This document shows, piece after piece, positions 57,301 through 64,000 of a stretch of DNA of 64,000 nt. A program made the translations under genes and the position numbers. The stretch's first letter is position 1. Every line of letters starts with the position of its first letter. The notes under the pieces were generated by a model. It was not told the DNA's origin and made no database searches. It was given only the letters and a program-made list of their open reading frames with translations. Source of the DNA: Phoronis australis (taxonomy: Eukaryota > Phoronida > Phoronidae); NCBI GenBank assembly GCA_002633005.1, contig NMRA01000153.1:128191-192190 (forward strand). The letters run 5' to 3'.

Positions 57301-60300
57301 GAATAAGGTTGTTTCTATAGGAGTCTAAACATTTTACGGCAACGGTGGTTCGGGGAGCGAAAAGTTGCCGGGAGCAGTTCGCTAAGTTGAACCACAATTT
57401 CGCATCTAGTGCCAGTTTAGTTGCAATAGCTTGCTACGGGCATAGAATACAGGGTTTACAGAACATCGACCTCGGGAAACATCGGAATAGGAAAACGTCA
57501 GTTCTGGGTTATATCGGTCCCGGGACATTGGGTCTTTTATAACCGCTGGAAATCTGAGTTCATTTTCAAATAAACCAGAGCCAAGCCGGTATACTCTTTC
57601 ATTTAGGACTGTCGCTGTTCTTTGAAGTGGTGCGCACGCGTGAGTTCACGCACTTGAATCGCTGGAGTAGGCCTACACTTTACGTTGGCAACAACGTGTG
57701 AAAGACAAATCATATTTCGCGCATGTAGCCCCAGAAACAAGTAAAGGGTTGAGAATTTCTTGGCAACTGAAAGTAAAGACGTGACCGTCATTAATAAGTT
57801 TGTCATTTTCACTTTAGCTGTCTTAATACGATAAAAGGCAGAAGCACATCTCAGTCTACTAATAAGTCACGATTGTCTGCCGGGACCGCAGTGCGATATC
57901 AGGGATATTGTCGTGAATATTTGGTACATGTAATAAGGACATCTTATGTAAAAAATAACCATTTTTGTCCACCACAAAGTTTGGTAAGTTGATCGCTTAA
58001 GAATTAGTAGAAACACCGTTGTTTTGTGAAGTTTTATCACGTGTTAAGCAGTGGCCCGAAACTTTCTTCGGCGAATCCGGGAATTTACAAAAGTGGCCGA
58101 AAGTGTTAGCCAATGAAACGCGTCAAAGATCGATTCTGCATATCCCATGTTCACGCGACTTGCTTACGGGAGGGCTGTTCTCGGTTAGTGTTCTTTTGAA
58201 CTTGGTATGGGCAACAACCATGCAAATAACGGTCGGATTAACAAGAGCTGCTTGGTATTTGCCAGGTATCTGTTGAGAAGTGCAAAAACTCAGCTCACAT
58301 TCGTTGGAAATTCCAGGTCGCATTTTGCGACTTGATACGAGCTGACAAAAATCTCAGCTCGCATTTCCAAATTTCAGGTCGCAAATGCGACCTGCAGCTC
58401 GTTATGTCGAGCCCTGCATTGGTGAATTGTGCTGCTAACACGCCTGAGGTATGTGTTACAGGTGAATCTGGCCTGGGTAAATCCACGTTGGTCAACAGTC
58501 TCTTCCTCACGGATTTGTACCCTGAGAGACATATTCCCACCTCATCAGGTTGGTATTACGATAACAAGTCTCCAGTTTTGTGCACTGAAAATTAAATGCA
58601 TTGCTGAAGGCTTAAGCTTTTACTAAAATTTAGAAATGGGCAGTATTTGGCATCCAAAATTCAAGAATTACGATCATCGGCAAATGATCGTTCACCTTGA
58701 TGTTGTACACTATGGAAATGCATGAAAGGGTTGCATCGGCCGCTATTTTCAACAATTTTTTGAACTACCAAGTCTTCAGTTTCTGTTGATACAAAACGCA
58801 GTGTCTACTATTTTAGAAATATGATATATGCCAAAACTGCTCATTTTTCAGTCTTCAAAATCAGAAAATCCAATTTCAGCTTGAATTCTGATGTCCCAAA
58901 CTATCCCAAAACCATGCTGATGTTGTCTTGGTGATAGAGGCGCTGTCCTTGCTGTGGTTTGGGCCATTGGCATGTGTTGTTTTTACCTGTACCTGATAAG
59001 TGCTTTAACTCGTCAGTCATAACATTTTTTTTGATATAACAAATTGTTTATTGTCTGCATGGTTTTCATGACCCTCTTGGTAAAAACTTACTAATTTCAA
59101 ACAAAATTAATTGCCATATTTATTTGTTTTCATTTTTTGAGTGCACTCAATTTATCATAACATTGTCTGAAGATAAGTACTTGAAGTTGATGAGGCCTTC
59201 GCTTGGTGCAACTCGTCTTTTATGAAAAAAATGCCGCTTGTCCACCATGTTGTGTCCTAAATTGGTGAGATGCATTGGAGCCTACCTGACGTCATACCGG
59301 ATAATAGAACATCCCCGTTTTTGTCAAAAATGTCAAAAAATGAATTATTTAACTTTAAGCTTATGTAAAAGAACGTGCATTATTTATTGTCACATTTCCG
59401 GTTGTTGCCGTTAAAAAAATCACCAAAATTGAATCTCGCCTGCTTATTAGCATTACAAACCTCCACATGTCCATCTAAAAGTCAACCCAAGGCAAACGTG
59501 GCGAAGGGGATAAAATTCATTTGTTTCTGATTTAGCCGTGTTGCTCTGATACATTCCACTTTGCATGATCAGCCTATGAGAATGGTTACAATCGCCACCA
59601 AGTCGGAACCCATTTTGTGGATTATTTTTTTAGTTCTTCAGCTTCTATTCTGAGTACAGGAACAATTTGAGGCCAGTTTTATGATGGAAATTGTCCTGAA
59701 TTAAAAGATAAGTTTTTGGTGGCAAACGGTTTTATAGCACGTTTATGAGGAAGAGTAGAAGGACTAAAAATGCTCTTTCCAAATTAATACCATTGTTCTG
59801 TTTGTAGCTCTTGGTCATTTTGTTTCAGAAAAAATCCAGCAGACGGTGAAGATCGATGCTTCCACAGTTGAGATTGAGGAAAGAGGTGTCAAGCTACGGC
59901 TGACAGTAGTTGATACGCCAGGCTTCGGCGATTCTATAAATAATGGCGACTGGTATGTGTTTGTGCCCCAATTATCGTCTGGTGGATCCGAGAATTGCTT
60001 TCAGTACCTTTAATTTCTCTTGAGCTAAATTACCTTTCATGGTGTCCTTACCTCCATCAACCAAGGTTGGTGTAACACATCATCTAGGATCTTCAGTGTT
60101 TTTTTTGCATTTAGTGAATTTTTTCATGGTTTTACTATAGTTGCTTGGGCAATATGCCAGTTGCCTCATCTGTTACATTGATTGACAAGTGTTATTTTAC
60201 TCTTATTTCTCTGTTAAACTCTTATTCTTTGCCTCTGAGGATAAAACTAATAGATAGTTATGTCTCATCAGTGGCATTCTCCTGTTCAATCCTGATCAGT

Positions 60301-62323
60301 TTGACCAATTTACAGACTAAAAGTGTGGTATCCTGGTGAAGTCGGGCATCTGTTAGTTGTTCAGCAGTTGTGACTCGGTTAATCTCATTTGTCTTGTCTG
60401 GTATATTTTCAGTTTTAAAACCATCATCCAATACATTGATGATCAGTACGAGAGGTATCTCCATGATGAGAGTGGCCTCAACCGGCGCAACATAACTGAC
60501 AATAGGGTGCACTGCTGTTTTTATTTCATCAACCCAGCCGGCCATGGGTATGTACAAACATAACTGACAATAGGGTGCTCTGCTGTTTTTCTTTCATCAA
60601 CCCAGGCAGCAGTGGATACAAACATGTCCTAACACGGGTCAGGCATCAAAACTATTTGAACTTGCCATGAATTGCTGGTTGTCATGCCAGATGTTAAATT
60701 TAAGTTGTTGTCATTGGGTATAGAGTTAAAAATCAACTTCTACAGTTTCTACTTTCAGACAATATGTACTTTCAATACTTTGTTGATATTTGACTAAATG
60801 CTCGGACTTGTCGATATGGTCTTACATAATCTTAATGATTGTTTTTTTACTTTGTTTTCAGTAGCATAACTGCAAGCAGTCATAGTCAAAAGTTAGTTTT
60901 TTCTTCCACGGGTTTATAGAAGATTTGAGGTCATGTGACTTGTTTTTTCCATGGCCATATCGAGGGCCCAAAACACTTGTACCTGTATGTTTAAATGGTG
61001 TACTGTGTTGTAGCATGAAGCCATTAGACGTTCAGTTTATGAAGGCTATTCACCACAAGGTCAATGTTGTCCCTGTCATCGCCAAGGCTGACACGCTCAC
61101 AAAAACCGAGGTGCTGAAACTGAAGAGAAGGGTAAGTGTGTCTGTCCAAAAGGTGGCAGTGTCTACCTTTACACCATTCATTCCAATAGTTGCGTATTGG
61201 CCACCAAAAGGTATGTTTTGTTTTGAGCTAGTTTATAGCCCAACTAAAGATTTCAATGGCGAGCGATGTTTGAGAATTGAGGTTTGATTTTACATTTTGA
61301 GCTGGTTCTTCATTTCTGCATCTTGAACAAATACGTTGGTATGGTGTTTAAAGAAACTAGGGTGTTCCCTTGAGTTTCAGATGGTAGACGGTCTCCAAAG
61401 TAAAACTGTTTACAACCATTGTCACAAATCTGTGCAAATTTCTGTACGAGTACCTGTCAAAGTTAAAAAGTGTCGTTTCCGATGAATTGGGTATTATTGG
61501 TATTAAACTTGTGCCAACTGTCACTCACCTATCATCTCGTGAACTTTCTGCTGCTTAGTATATTGCACTAAATGTTGCAGAGAGGCAGACTCGGGCGAAT
61601 ACTGATATAAAACAACTATAAACCCACTTTCCGCCACGAAGACCAATTTTTTGTTTAGACCACCTACCTTCATGAAATTGTCTCAAAATTTTCCTTAACG
61701 AAAATAGGTGTGATTTCCGGGCATGGAAATAACCGACAGTCTTTTGTAGCTCGATAGCAGGCTGTAAAGGTTAACCTGCCACAGTGTGTTGTCACTGCGT
61801 GCCGTTTGTTTCTCCGGACATGGTCTTCAGGAATGACGATCTGGCAATTGACCTATCACCAGGATTTTAAATGAAGGCTTAACTGACCAATCAGAACGCA
61901 GCATTCTTGACACACCTTCGTTTCCAAGCCGCCATTTTACCCGACAAACAACAGGTTGCCGGGTAAAACTTATTGTTTGTCTGTCAACATTGCGCAAGGG
62001 GTGGAGCTTGCAATAGGTCAATTCTTTGCTAGACTAAAAATCTTGGTTTCTTTGATGGAGAGCGAGTTTATAGCTGTTCTAAATCACTTTTATTGAGTAT
62101 TGTTTACCAGAATTGTTAATGTTACACTACGCTTCATTAGGCTGCATAAAGCAGATTTTTTATTCTTACGTGGTCTGAAATGCTTTATAATATGATTTTG
62201 CTTGTTTTCGGCATTTCATAGATACTAGATGAGATAGGCGACCATGGAATACAGATCTACACTTTACCTGAGTGTGATGATGATGAAGATGAAGAATTTA
62301 AAGAGCAGTGTCAACAGCTAAAG
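30295..62323 (+). CDS. SEPT2-like: septin, SEPT2 group (whole visible span, seven coding exons; C-terminus beyond the window)
   Basis: Septins are GTP-binding cytoskeletal proteins that polymerise into hetero-oligomeric filaments for cytokinesis, cortical organisation and cilia. The spliced model gives 229 residues. It has a polybasic, lipid-binding stretch HRKSVKKG (25-32), P-loop GESGLGKST (41-49), switch II DTPGFGD (98-104), and the G4 motif AKAD (179-182). Thr75 matches the catalytic Thr78 of human SEPT2, which SEPT6-group septins lack; this and the tail [17 protein letters not shown] with an acidic DDDEDEEF place it in the SEPT2 group (SEPT1/2/4/5 of vertebrates). About 130 residues, including the septin-unique element and any coiled coil, should lie to the right. 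All six internal junctions agree in phase. Intron 2 is 21.3 kb and packed with transposons. Confidence 0.93.
30463..30714. mobile_element. 252-bp foldback element in septin intron 1
   Basis: The left arm has ATAATAGTTTGCATCTGTAG, GTAGCCGTA and CTGAATCTCG. The right arm has the complements CGAGATTCAG, TACGGCTAC and CTACAGATGCAAACTATTAT. Near the centre, GGAGATCTATT pairs with AATAGATCTCC. The arms nearly meet at about 30588. It starts about 150 bp after the exon 1 donor. Confidence 0.8.
30975..32000. repeat. diverged repeats of a unit of about 120-150 bp
   Basis: The stretches at about 30975-31085 and 31110-31215 share GATGTTTTA, GAAAAGCTTCCGGC, CCTATGGGAG, CGTCTCTACT and TCACTGTCTA. A third, more diverged, copy lies at about 31860-32000. 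Confidence 0.6.
32225..32275. repeat. CA-rich microsatellite
   Basis: Interrupted (CA)n runs such as ACACACACAAACACAC and GCACACACACACACA. Confidence 0.8.
32276..33576. other. septin intron 1, nothing recognised
   Basis: AT-rich, no exon or clear mobile element seen. Confidence 0.4.
33577..33978. mobile_element. 402-bp MITE with GGGCCCGGTCTC ends
   Basis: GGGCCCGGTCTCCAATCTT at the left end and AAGATTAGAGACCGGGCCC at the right end are complementary with one mismatch. The interior is rich in ACTCGAAA/TTTCGAGT blocks in both orientations. No target duplication is clear. Septin intron 1. Confidence 0.85.
33979..34811. other. septin intron 1, nothing recognised
   Basis: It contains GGGAATTCTGGGTCATT near 34531, also present near 12858, so part of it is a dispersed repeat. 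No exon. Confidence 0.4.
34812..36191. mobile_element. 1.38-kb TIR transposon, non-autonomous
   Basis: The left end TACCGTATTCGCCGTAATAA and right end TTATTACGGCGAATACGGTA are exact complements, and the match continues into CCGCCC/GGGCGG. TTTGT flanks both sides (34807-34811 and 36192-36196) as a 5-bp target duplication. AAGCGCCC blocks recur next to both ends. No transposase is encoded. Confidence 0.9.
36192..37025. other. end of septin intron 1
   Basis: AT-rich. A diverged copy of the ATTGTGTCATAAATTGGTGA dispersed repeat lies near 36820. It ends in the exon 2 acceptor AAATTTCAG. Confidence 0.5.
37026..37131 (+). CDS. septin exon 2: N-terminal block and polybasic region
   Basis: Acceptor AAATTTCAG, donor GTAAGT, phases 0-1. 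It encodes [35 protein letters not shown] and the first base of the P-loop Gly. It is nearly identical to vertebrate SEPT2 as remembered. Confidence 0.95.
37195..37418. mobile_element. 224-bp MITE with CAGGGGCC ends
   Basis: It starts CAGGGGCCCGTTCCAAGA and ends GGCCCCTG. GACTTAAGTC-type blocks recur inside in both orientations. CAG...CTG termini suggest a hAT-type MITE. It begins 63 bp after septin exon 2. Confidence 0.7.
37419..38657. other. septin intron 2, nothing recognised
   Basis: No exon or clear mobile element. Confidence 0.4.
38658..39811. mobile_element. TIR element with CRE-like palindromes in both ends, hosting an inner element
   Basis: The ends match as TTGCGAGTTT (38658) and AAACTCGCAA (39802-39811), and further inward as ACTGTGACGTCACCGG and GCGTGACGTCACAGT. 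The palindrome TGACGTCA is at 38681-38688 and 39759-39766. GGGGCAAAA blocks follow on both sides. The left interior has a short frame [11 protein letters not shown] (about 38859-38893), resembling a THAP start. The inner element at about 38914-39611 interrupts it. Confidence 0.65.
38914..39611 (-). mobile_element. inner element, inverted relative of the insertion at 42397-43146
   Basis: It reads as the reverse complement of 42397-43146 with moderate divergence: GGAAGTTACGTGAAATCACG, CATGCTATTTTGCAAGTGTC, CGACGAGGTGAAAACT and CGTATTGTAG have counterparts there. It starts TAGGCC and is shortened at its right end, lacking the TAGGGGCTAC segment. Confidence 0.7.
39812..40135. other. septin intron 2, nothing recognised
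   Basis: Short spacer between mobile elements. No exon. Confidence 0.4.
40136..40528. mobile_element. AAGGCCCTTTCATA MITE, copy 2 (right end missing)
   Basis: Collinear with 24772-25165, including GCGCAGTTAACTG, AGGTAGCGCTGCACGCTAAG and the same 22-bp palindrome (40488-40509). The match stops after CTTAAATCCACCTG, so the right terminus is lost. Confidence 0.85.
40529..42094. other. septin intron 2, nothing recognised
   Basis: Overlapping short open frames on both strands near 40600-40980 look accidental. No exon is supported. Confidence 0.4.
42204..43466 (+). pseudogene. THAP-domain protein of a transposon, disrupted by insertion
   Basis: The first part (42204-42396) reads [19 protein letters not shown] and [20 protein letters not shown]. 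The second part (from 43156) begins [14 protein letters not shown] and runs to a stop at 43466. Together they show the THAP zinc signature C-x(4)-C ... C-x2-H, the FP pair and the conserved Trp. The usual AVPTxF ending is not visible. The two parts are in the same frame with the insertion and one target-site copy left out of account, so the break is a single event. The tail is only about 90 residues, with no RNase H-like catalytic core, so it was non-autonomous or a repressor-type fragment even before the insertion. Confidence 0.8.
42397..43146 (+). mobile_element. 750-bp element inserted in the THAP frame
   Basis: Flanked by GGGGCCATC on both sides (42388-42396 and 43147-43155). Termini TAGTAGGCAACACG and GTAATTGCCTA share TAGGCAA as a short imperfect TIR. 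No coding capacity. An inverted relative is at 38914-39611. The 8-9-bp duplication would suit a hAT- or P-type element. Confidence 0.8.
44309..45018. mobile_element. 710-bp Harbinger-like MITE
   Basis: Ends TTCGCCCCCTCTGGTGGT and ATCACCAGAGGGGGTGA are largely complementary. TTA flanks both sides (44306-44308 and 45019-45021), the usual 3-bp TWA target of PIF/Harbinger elements. No transposase. Confidence 0.65.
45035..45482. mobile_element. about 450-bp MITE with TTTACAC-type ends
   Basis: The left end has AGCCGCATTTACACGG and the right end CCTGTGTAAAAACAGCT, imperfect complements. GCGGAGCAAG/GTGGAGCAAG and CAACTGGAGC blocks recur inside. Boundaries are approximate. Confidence 0.5.
45755..46139. 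mobile_element. 385-bp near-palindromic foldback element
   Basis: It starts AAGGTACCTTAACTACACGG and ends CGTGTAGTTTAGGTACCTT. At the centre, CAAAATGAAGATG is followed by CATCTTCATTTTG (45926-45959). Both arms are built from degenerate ACGGACTCACAAACACG units, or their complements. GGTAATC and GGTAATT flank the element as a likely 7-bp target duplication. Confidence 0.85.
46608..47045. repeat. 62-bp and 131-bp higher-order tandem repeat
   Basis: CACCAAATGTTACTCTACAA starts at 46615, 46677, 46739 and 46870, and CACCAAATGTG at 47001. The spacing is 62 bp at first, then 131 bp when a CACCACCTCAACTGCGG segment is added. Confidence 0.9.
47156..47535. repeat. about 52-bp tandem repeat, seven copies
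   Basis: Unit CTCCTGACCCTTCCCCCAGC plus TCCATTCAAGGCTCAGTCAC plus ACTATATCTCTCT with modest divergence. It makes a 161-residue plus-strand open frame that is repeat-derived. Confidence 0.9.
47536..50136. other. septin intron 2, no gene seen
   Basis: A dispersed-repeat stretch lies near 47870-47970 (GGTATAAAGTGAAAAATC, GGCTTTCCACTTTCG). No exon. Confidence 0.4.
50137..50220. repeat. 42-bp tandem duplication
   Basis: GTTACACTGAGTGGCCTGTG at 50137 and GTTACACTAAGTGGCCTGTG at 50179. Confidence 0.85.
50221..52032. other. septin intron 2, no gene seen
   Basis: It contains a copy of the CCTAAATTGGTGAGATTTTA dispersed repeat near 51400 and a short GCATGCTTCTCTGA cluster at 51450-51510. Confidence 0.4.
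52033..52325. repeat. two-copy tandem repeat of about 160 bp, GAC/GAT-rich
   Basis: GAGCGACACTTGGCAAAATT (about 52030) and GAGCGACACTTGGCGAAATT (about 52189) each lead into an AAAAGACGACGA and GATGATTATG-type run and end in ATTCATATGGCGAACGTAGA or ATTCATATGACGAACTTAGA. The reverse complement of the head occurs near 47070-47095. Confidence 0.75.
52326..54339. other. septin intron 2, nothing recognised
   Basis: No exon or clear mobile element. Confidence 0.4.
54340..54639. repeat. diverged dispersed repeat
   Basis: Shares wording and order with 26080-26520 (GATTCACATGAAATTTTCA, ATGAGTGGCTATCAA, CAACTTCTACAGGTTT types). Confidence 0.5.
54640..55720 (-). repeat. CTCF-motif-bearing repeat family, inverted copy A4
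   Basis: Reverse complement of copy A3 at 17.75-19.3 kb, with part of the interior missing. It starts ACATATTTATATGTGGACGC with TCCGTCCGTCC and ends TGGGCGCATTTCAACGCTCT with GCGTTGCTCTTGTTGT. CTCF-like cores on the minus strand are at 54824-54840, 54968-54985, 55125-55145 and 55609-55626. The 240-bp stretch at 55330-55569 differs from 17902-18140 at only a handful of bases. Confidence 0.85.
55721..56094. other. septin intron 2, nothing recognised
   Basis: No exon or clear mobile element. Confidence 0.4.
56095..56307. repeat. minisatellite of about 40 bp units
   Basis: GAATACTGCTGTTTTTT followed by AACATGTTTGATTTTTGTG recurs about five times with length variation. The hAT-like element at 56308 is inserted within this array; the array text resumes after it at 58417. 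Confidence 0.85.
56308..58416. mobile_element. 2.1-kb hAT-like non-autonomous transposon
   Basis: It starts CAGGGCTCGACG and ends GTCGAGCCCTG. CATTG lies directly outside both ends (56303-56307, 58417-58421). Sub-terminal palindromes AGGTCGCATTTTGCGACCT (left) and AGGTCGCAAATGCGACCT (right) and further CAGGTCGCA copies are transposase-binding-site-like. No transposase frame is recognisable in the interior. It ends 45 bp before septin exon 3. Confidence 0.85.
58462..58548 (+). CDS. septin exon 3: P-loop
   Basis: Acceptor GTGTTACAG, donor GTTGGT, phases 1-1. It encodes (G)[17 protein letters not shown] and [11 protein letters not shown]. The acceptor has almost no pyrimidine tract, but TGCTAAC, a strong branch-point match, lies at 58433-58439. 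Confidence 0.95.
58549..59828. other. septin intron 3
   Basis: No exon. It contains a dispersed-repeat copy with GTGTCCTAAATTGGTGAGAT near 59252. Confidence 0.6.
59829..59952 (+). CDS. septin exon 4: switch I and switch II
   Basis: Acceptor TTTGTTTCAG, donor GTATGT, ends two bases into a Cys codon. It encodes [18 protein letters not shown] and [17 protein letters not shown]. The Thr of QQTV is the catalytic threonine of SEPT2-group septins. Confidence 0.95.
60413..60547 (+). CDS. septin exon 5
   Basis: Acceptor TATTTTCAG, donor GTATGT, phases 2-2. It encodes (C)[34 protein letters not shown] and [10 protein letters not shown]. Its last 60 bp and the donor are part of a 68-bp tandem duplication (60488-60622). 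Confidence 0.95.
60488..60622. repeat. 68-bp tandem duplication across the septin exon 5/intron 5 junction
   Basis: ACATAACTGACAATAGGGTG occurs at 60490 and 60558. Copy 1 is the true exon end plus donor; copy 2 lies in the intron and still reads ITDNRV, CCF and FINP, but the donor GGTATGT has become GTGGATAC. Confidence 0.85.
61014..61131 (+). CDS. septin exon 6: G4 motif
   Basis: Acceptor TGTTGTAG, donor GTAAGT, phases 2-0. It encodes [39 protein letters not shown]. The Met after HG replaces the Leu usual in vertebrate SEPT2. Confidence 0.95.
61847..62022 (-). mobile_element. 176-bp MITE, copy 2 (inverted)
   Basis: Reverse complement of 16020-16196: AAGGCTTAACTGACCAATCA, GAACGCAGCATTCTTGACAC. 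Ends ATTGACCTAT and AATAGGTCAAT. It lies in septin intron 6. Confidence 0.8.
62222..62323 (+). CDS. septin exon 7 (last visible)
   Basis: Acceptor GCATTTCATAG, donor GTAAGA, phase 0-0. It encodes [19 protein letters not shown] and [15 protein letters not shown]. The acidic DDDEDEEF followed by FKEQ matches the SEPT2 group. Confidence 0.95.
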
Positions 62324-64000
62324 GTAAGAAATTAGTGTAATATAAATGACAATATAAAAATATCTTAAAACGGACAATCACCGCACAAATGAAAAAATTC
62401 ATATTGATTCAACGTTTCGTCTATTCATTAGACATCATCAGGTTATAAACAATAAGACATCAAATTTCGATATACCAGCCATGTTACATCCATGAAGTGA
62501 AATGAGTGAGGCAAAAAACTGATGTAATTATAAATATCTTGTCTCTTAAAGTAAAGGCTTAAGCGGAGGCATTTTTGATAGTATGTTAAGTAAAAATACA
62601 AATCATATCCGATCATGTAAGATACATTTGTCTGTGTTAATTGGTCTATTGAGGGTAAAACGTTAGTTTTCCCCAACAACGTTCTAATTTGTCGTGCTGC
62701 AACTACAAGGTTTTGCTTAAAAAATTCATTAGATTGCAAGTTAGCTTAATATTGTGTCGTGTACAGATAGGACAGTCAAGAAAGAACGAAGTGCCTCTAT
62801 AAAGCAAACAAAGGCAGGCAACTAAAATCGATCACTTGATGTTATACAAACCATGATGTGGCTAGATTACTTAGTTATTCCTTGTGTCACAGCTCCAGTC
62901 TAGACCTAGTAGTGATGGATCCATATTCTGTTGTATATTGTGCAACTCATGACCAGCTCCTGGTTGTGATGTGATGTTTATTAACACAATAACACAATCA
63001 GGAGCCAGAAATTAGAACACAGGCTGACGCCAAGGGACTGAAATTAAAGGGAGCTAATTATAATGTAGACATTAACTCAGCGAACACTTCAATACTAGCG
63101 ACACCTATTGCGAGTTACTCATCAGGTGCAAAGTAAACAGATACACTTATTTGTGGAATTGTTAAGTCTAGAAGCCGTTTTCCAATGAATGTGAACACAG
63201 AACTCAGGTGATATTGGGTGCACCTATTTTTGGAACTGTCAACACTAGAATCTGTCCTAACTAGTGCTTGGCAGTTGCCAAATACAAGTGAACAACTAAA
63301 CATCGTTATAAACAGTTAATAACTTTCAGCAACCAATATGAACTTAGAAATACCGTGATCACTGAGTGTTTGGAACTGCCAAAGGTAGAATCAATATCAC
63401 TAGCAATTGACCATTGCCAAATTAAACTGGACATCCAGACTTCATGTCATGGTCATTCGACTTATAAACAGATACAACTATCTACAAACTTGTACTGCGA
63501 ATTCAAACAAACATAGAAATACTGTGATCATAGAATGCACTTGTGTTTGGAACAGTTAAGGCCAGAAGCTATTTAACTTGTGGTTGGCAGTTGCCAAATT
63601 AAAGTGAACACCCATACGTCCCAGTTTGATTTTATTATAAAATAGTTGAATTTGATGTGCTTTCATAGCTTCGTAAAAACTGGAGAGTTCGTTATTGCTT
63701 AATATCAATAGTACTGATACTTGATGAGAATTGTGAAAGCGAAACATGGCAGTACCATCAAAATGAACAGTGCTAATTACAATCTCATCAGCACTGAAGC
63801 CTTTAACACTACAACCACACTATTGAGATTGAGAGTCATTGTAACAGTAATACCTAAACATCAGGGCTTGGAATGACCAATGACAAAAAACGCGGAAACT
63901 TTGAAACTTTTACGGCCCAAATCATGCCCGATAACCATCCTTGAAATGGTCAATGTGACAAAAAACCGGGAGGACTAAAAAAAAAAAAAAACGTTACCAC
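62324..64000. other. septin intron 7 (incomplete) with diverged repeats
   Basis: CAACGTTTCGTCTATTCATT followed by AGACATCATCAGG (62409-62441) resembles a motif often seen at the edge of invertebrate retroelements (from memory). From about 63145 to 63620 there are three degenerate copies of a unit with TTTGGAACTGTCAA, CTAGAA and TTGGCAGTTGCCAAATTAAA. Near 63870-63990 GACCAATGACAAAAAACGCGG repeats in diverged form. No further septin exon seen. Confidence 0.5.

Noticed and set aside
62443-62739. 98-codon minus-strand frame near a retroelement-like motif
   Set aside because: No reverse transcriptase or endonuclease motif; the motif similarity is from memory only.

Overview
This is eukaryotic, metazoan DNA: AT-rich, with GT-AG introns and dense interspersed repeats. 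No prokaryotic operon, CRISPR array or phage feature is present. The protein families (a septin-2-type GTPase, a CUB/LDL-receptor-A membrane protein, a THAP-domain transposon) and the repeat style suggest a marine invertebrate, perhaps a non-vertebrate deuterostome. The species cannot be fixed from sequence alone.

Two host genes can be reconstructed exon by exon, with splice phases that agree at nearly every junction. On the minus strand (27141 down to 9044) lies a type I membrane protein of about 606 residues. It has a signal peptide, a CUB domain, a second diverged CUB-like domain, two LDLa modules, one membrane span, and a tail with three PPxY motifs. On the plus strand (30295 to beyond the right edge) lies a septin of the SEPT2 group: seven coding exons (229 residues) are visible and the C-terminal exons are off the window. 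The genes are head-to-head, about 3.1 kb apart, and could share a promoter region.

Left flank (1-9043): a broken minus-strand copy of a repetitive invertebrate gene family (1-2385), then non-coding DNA with inverted-repeat elements (4195-4535; 4746-5335 with a nested 185-bp element) and possibly the 3' UTR of the CUB/LDLa gene. Introns of the CUB/LDLa gene (9.5-27 kb) hold tRNA-derived SINEs, tandem repeats and three copies of a repeat full of CTCF-like motifs (9.69, 13.0 and 17.75 kb). A fourth copy lies inverted in septin intron 2 (54.6 kb).

Septin introns 1 and 2 (30.3-58.5 kb) are a graveyard of DNA transposons: foldback elements, a 1.38-kb terminal-inverted-repeat (TIR) element at 34812, nested elements at 38.66-39.81 kb, a THAP-coding transposon broken by a second transposon at 42.1-43.6 kb, a Harbinger-like element at 44.3 kb, a 385-bp near-palindrome at 45.75 kb, and a 2.1-kb hAT-like element ending 45 bp before septin exon 3.

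The observations most worth follow-up are the transposon-borne arrays of CTCF-like sites facing each other across both promoters, the nested THAP transposon with a clean 9-bp target duplication in its coding exon, the hAT-like insertion next to a splice acceptor, the tandem duplication of the septin exon 5/intron junction, and the LDLa module that has lost exactly one disulfide pair. I did not find a convincing undescribed molecular system beyond these.
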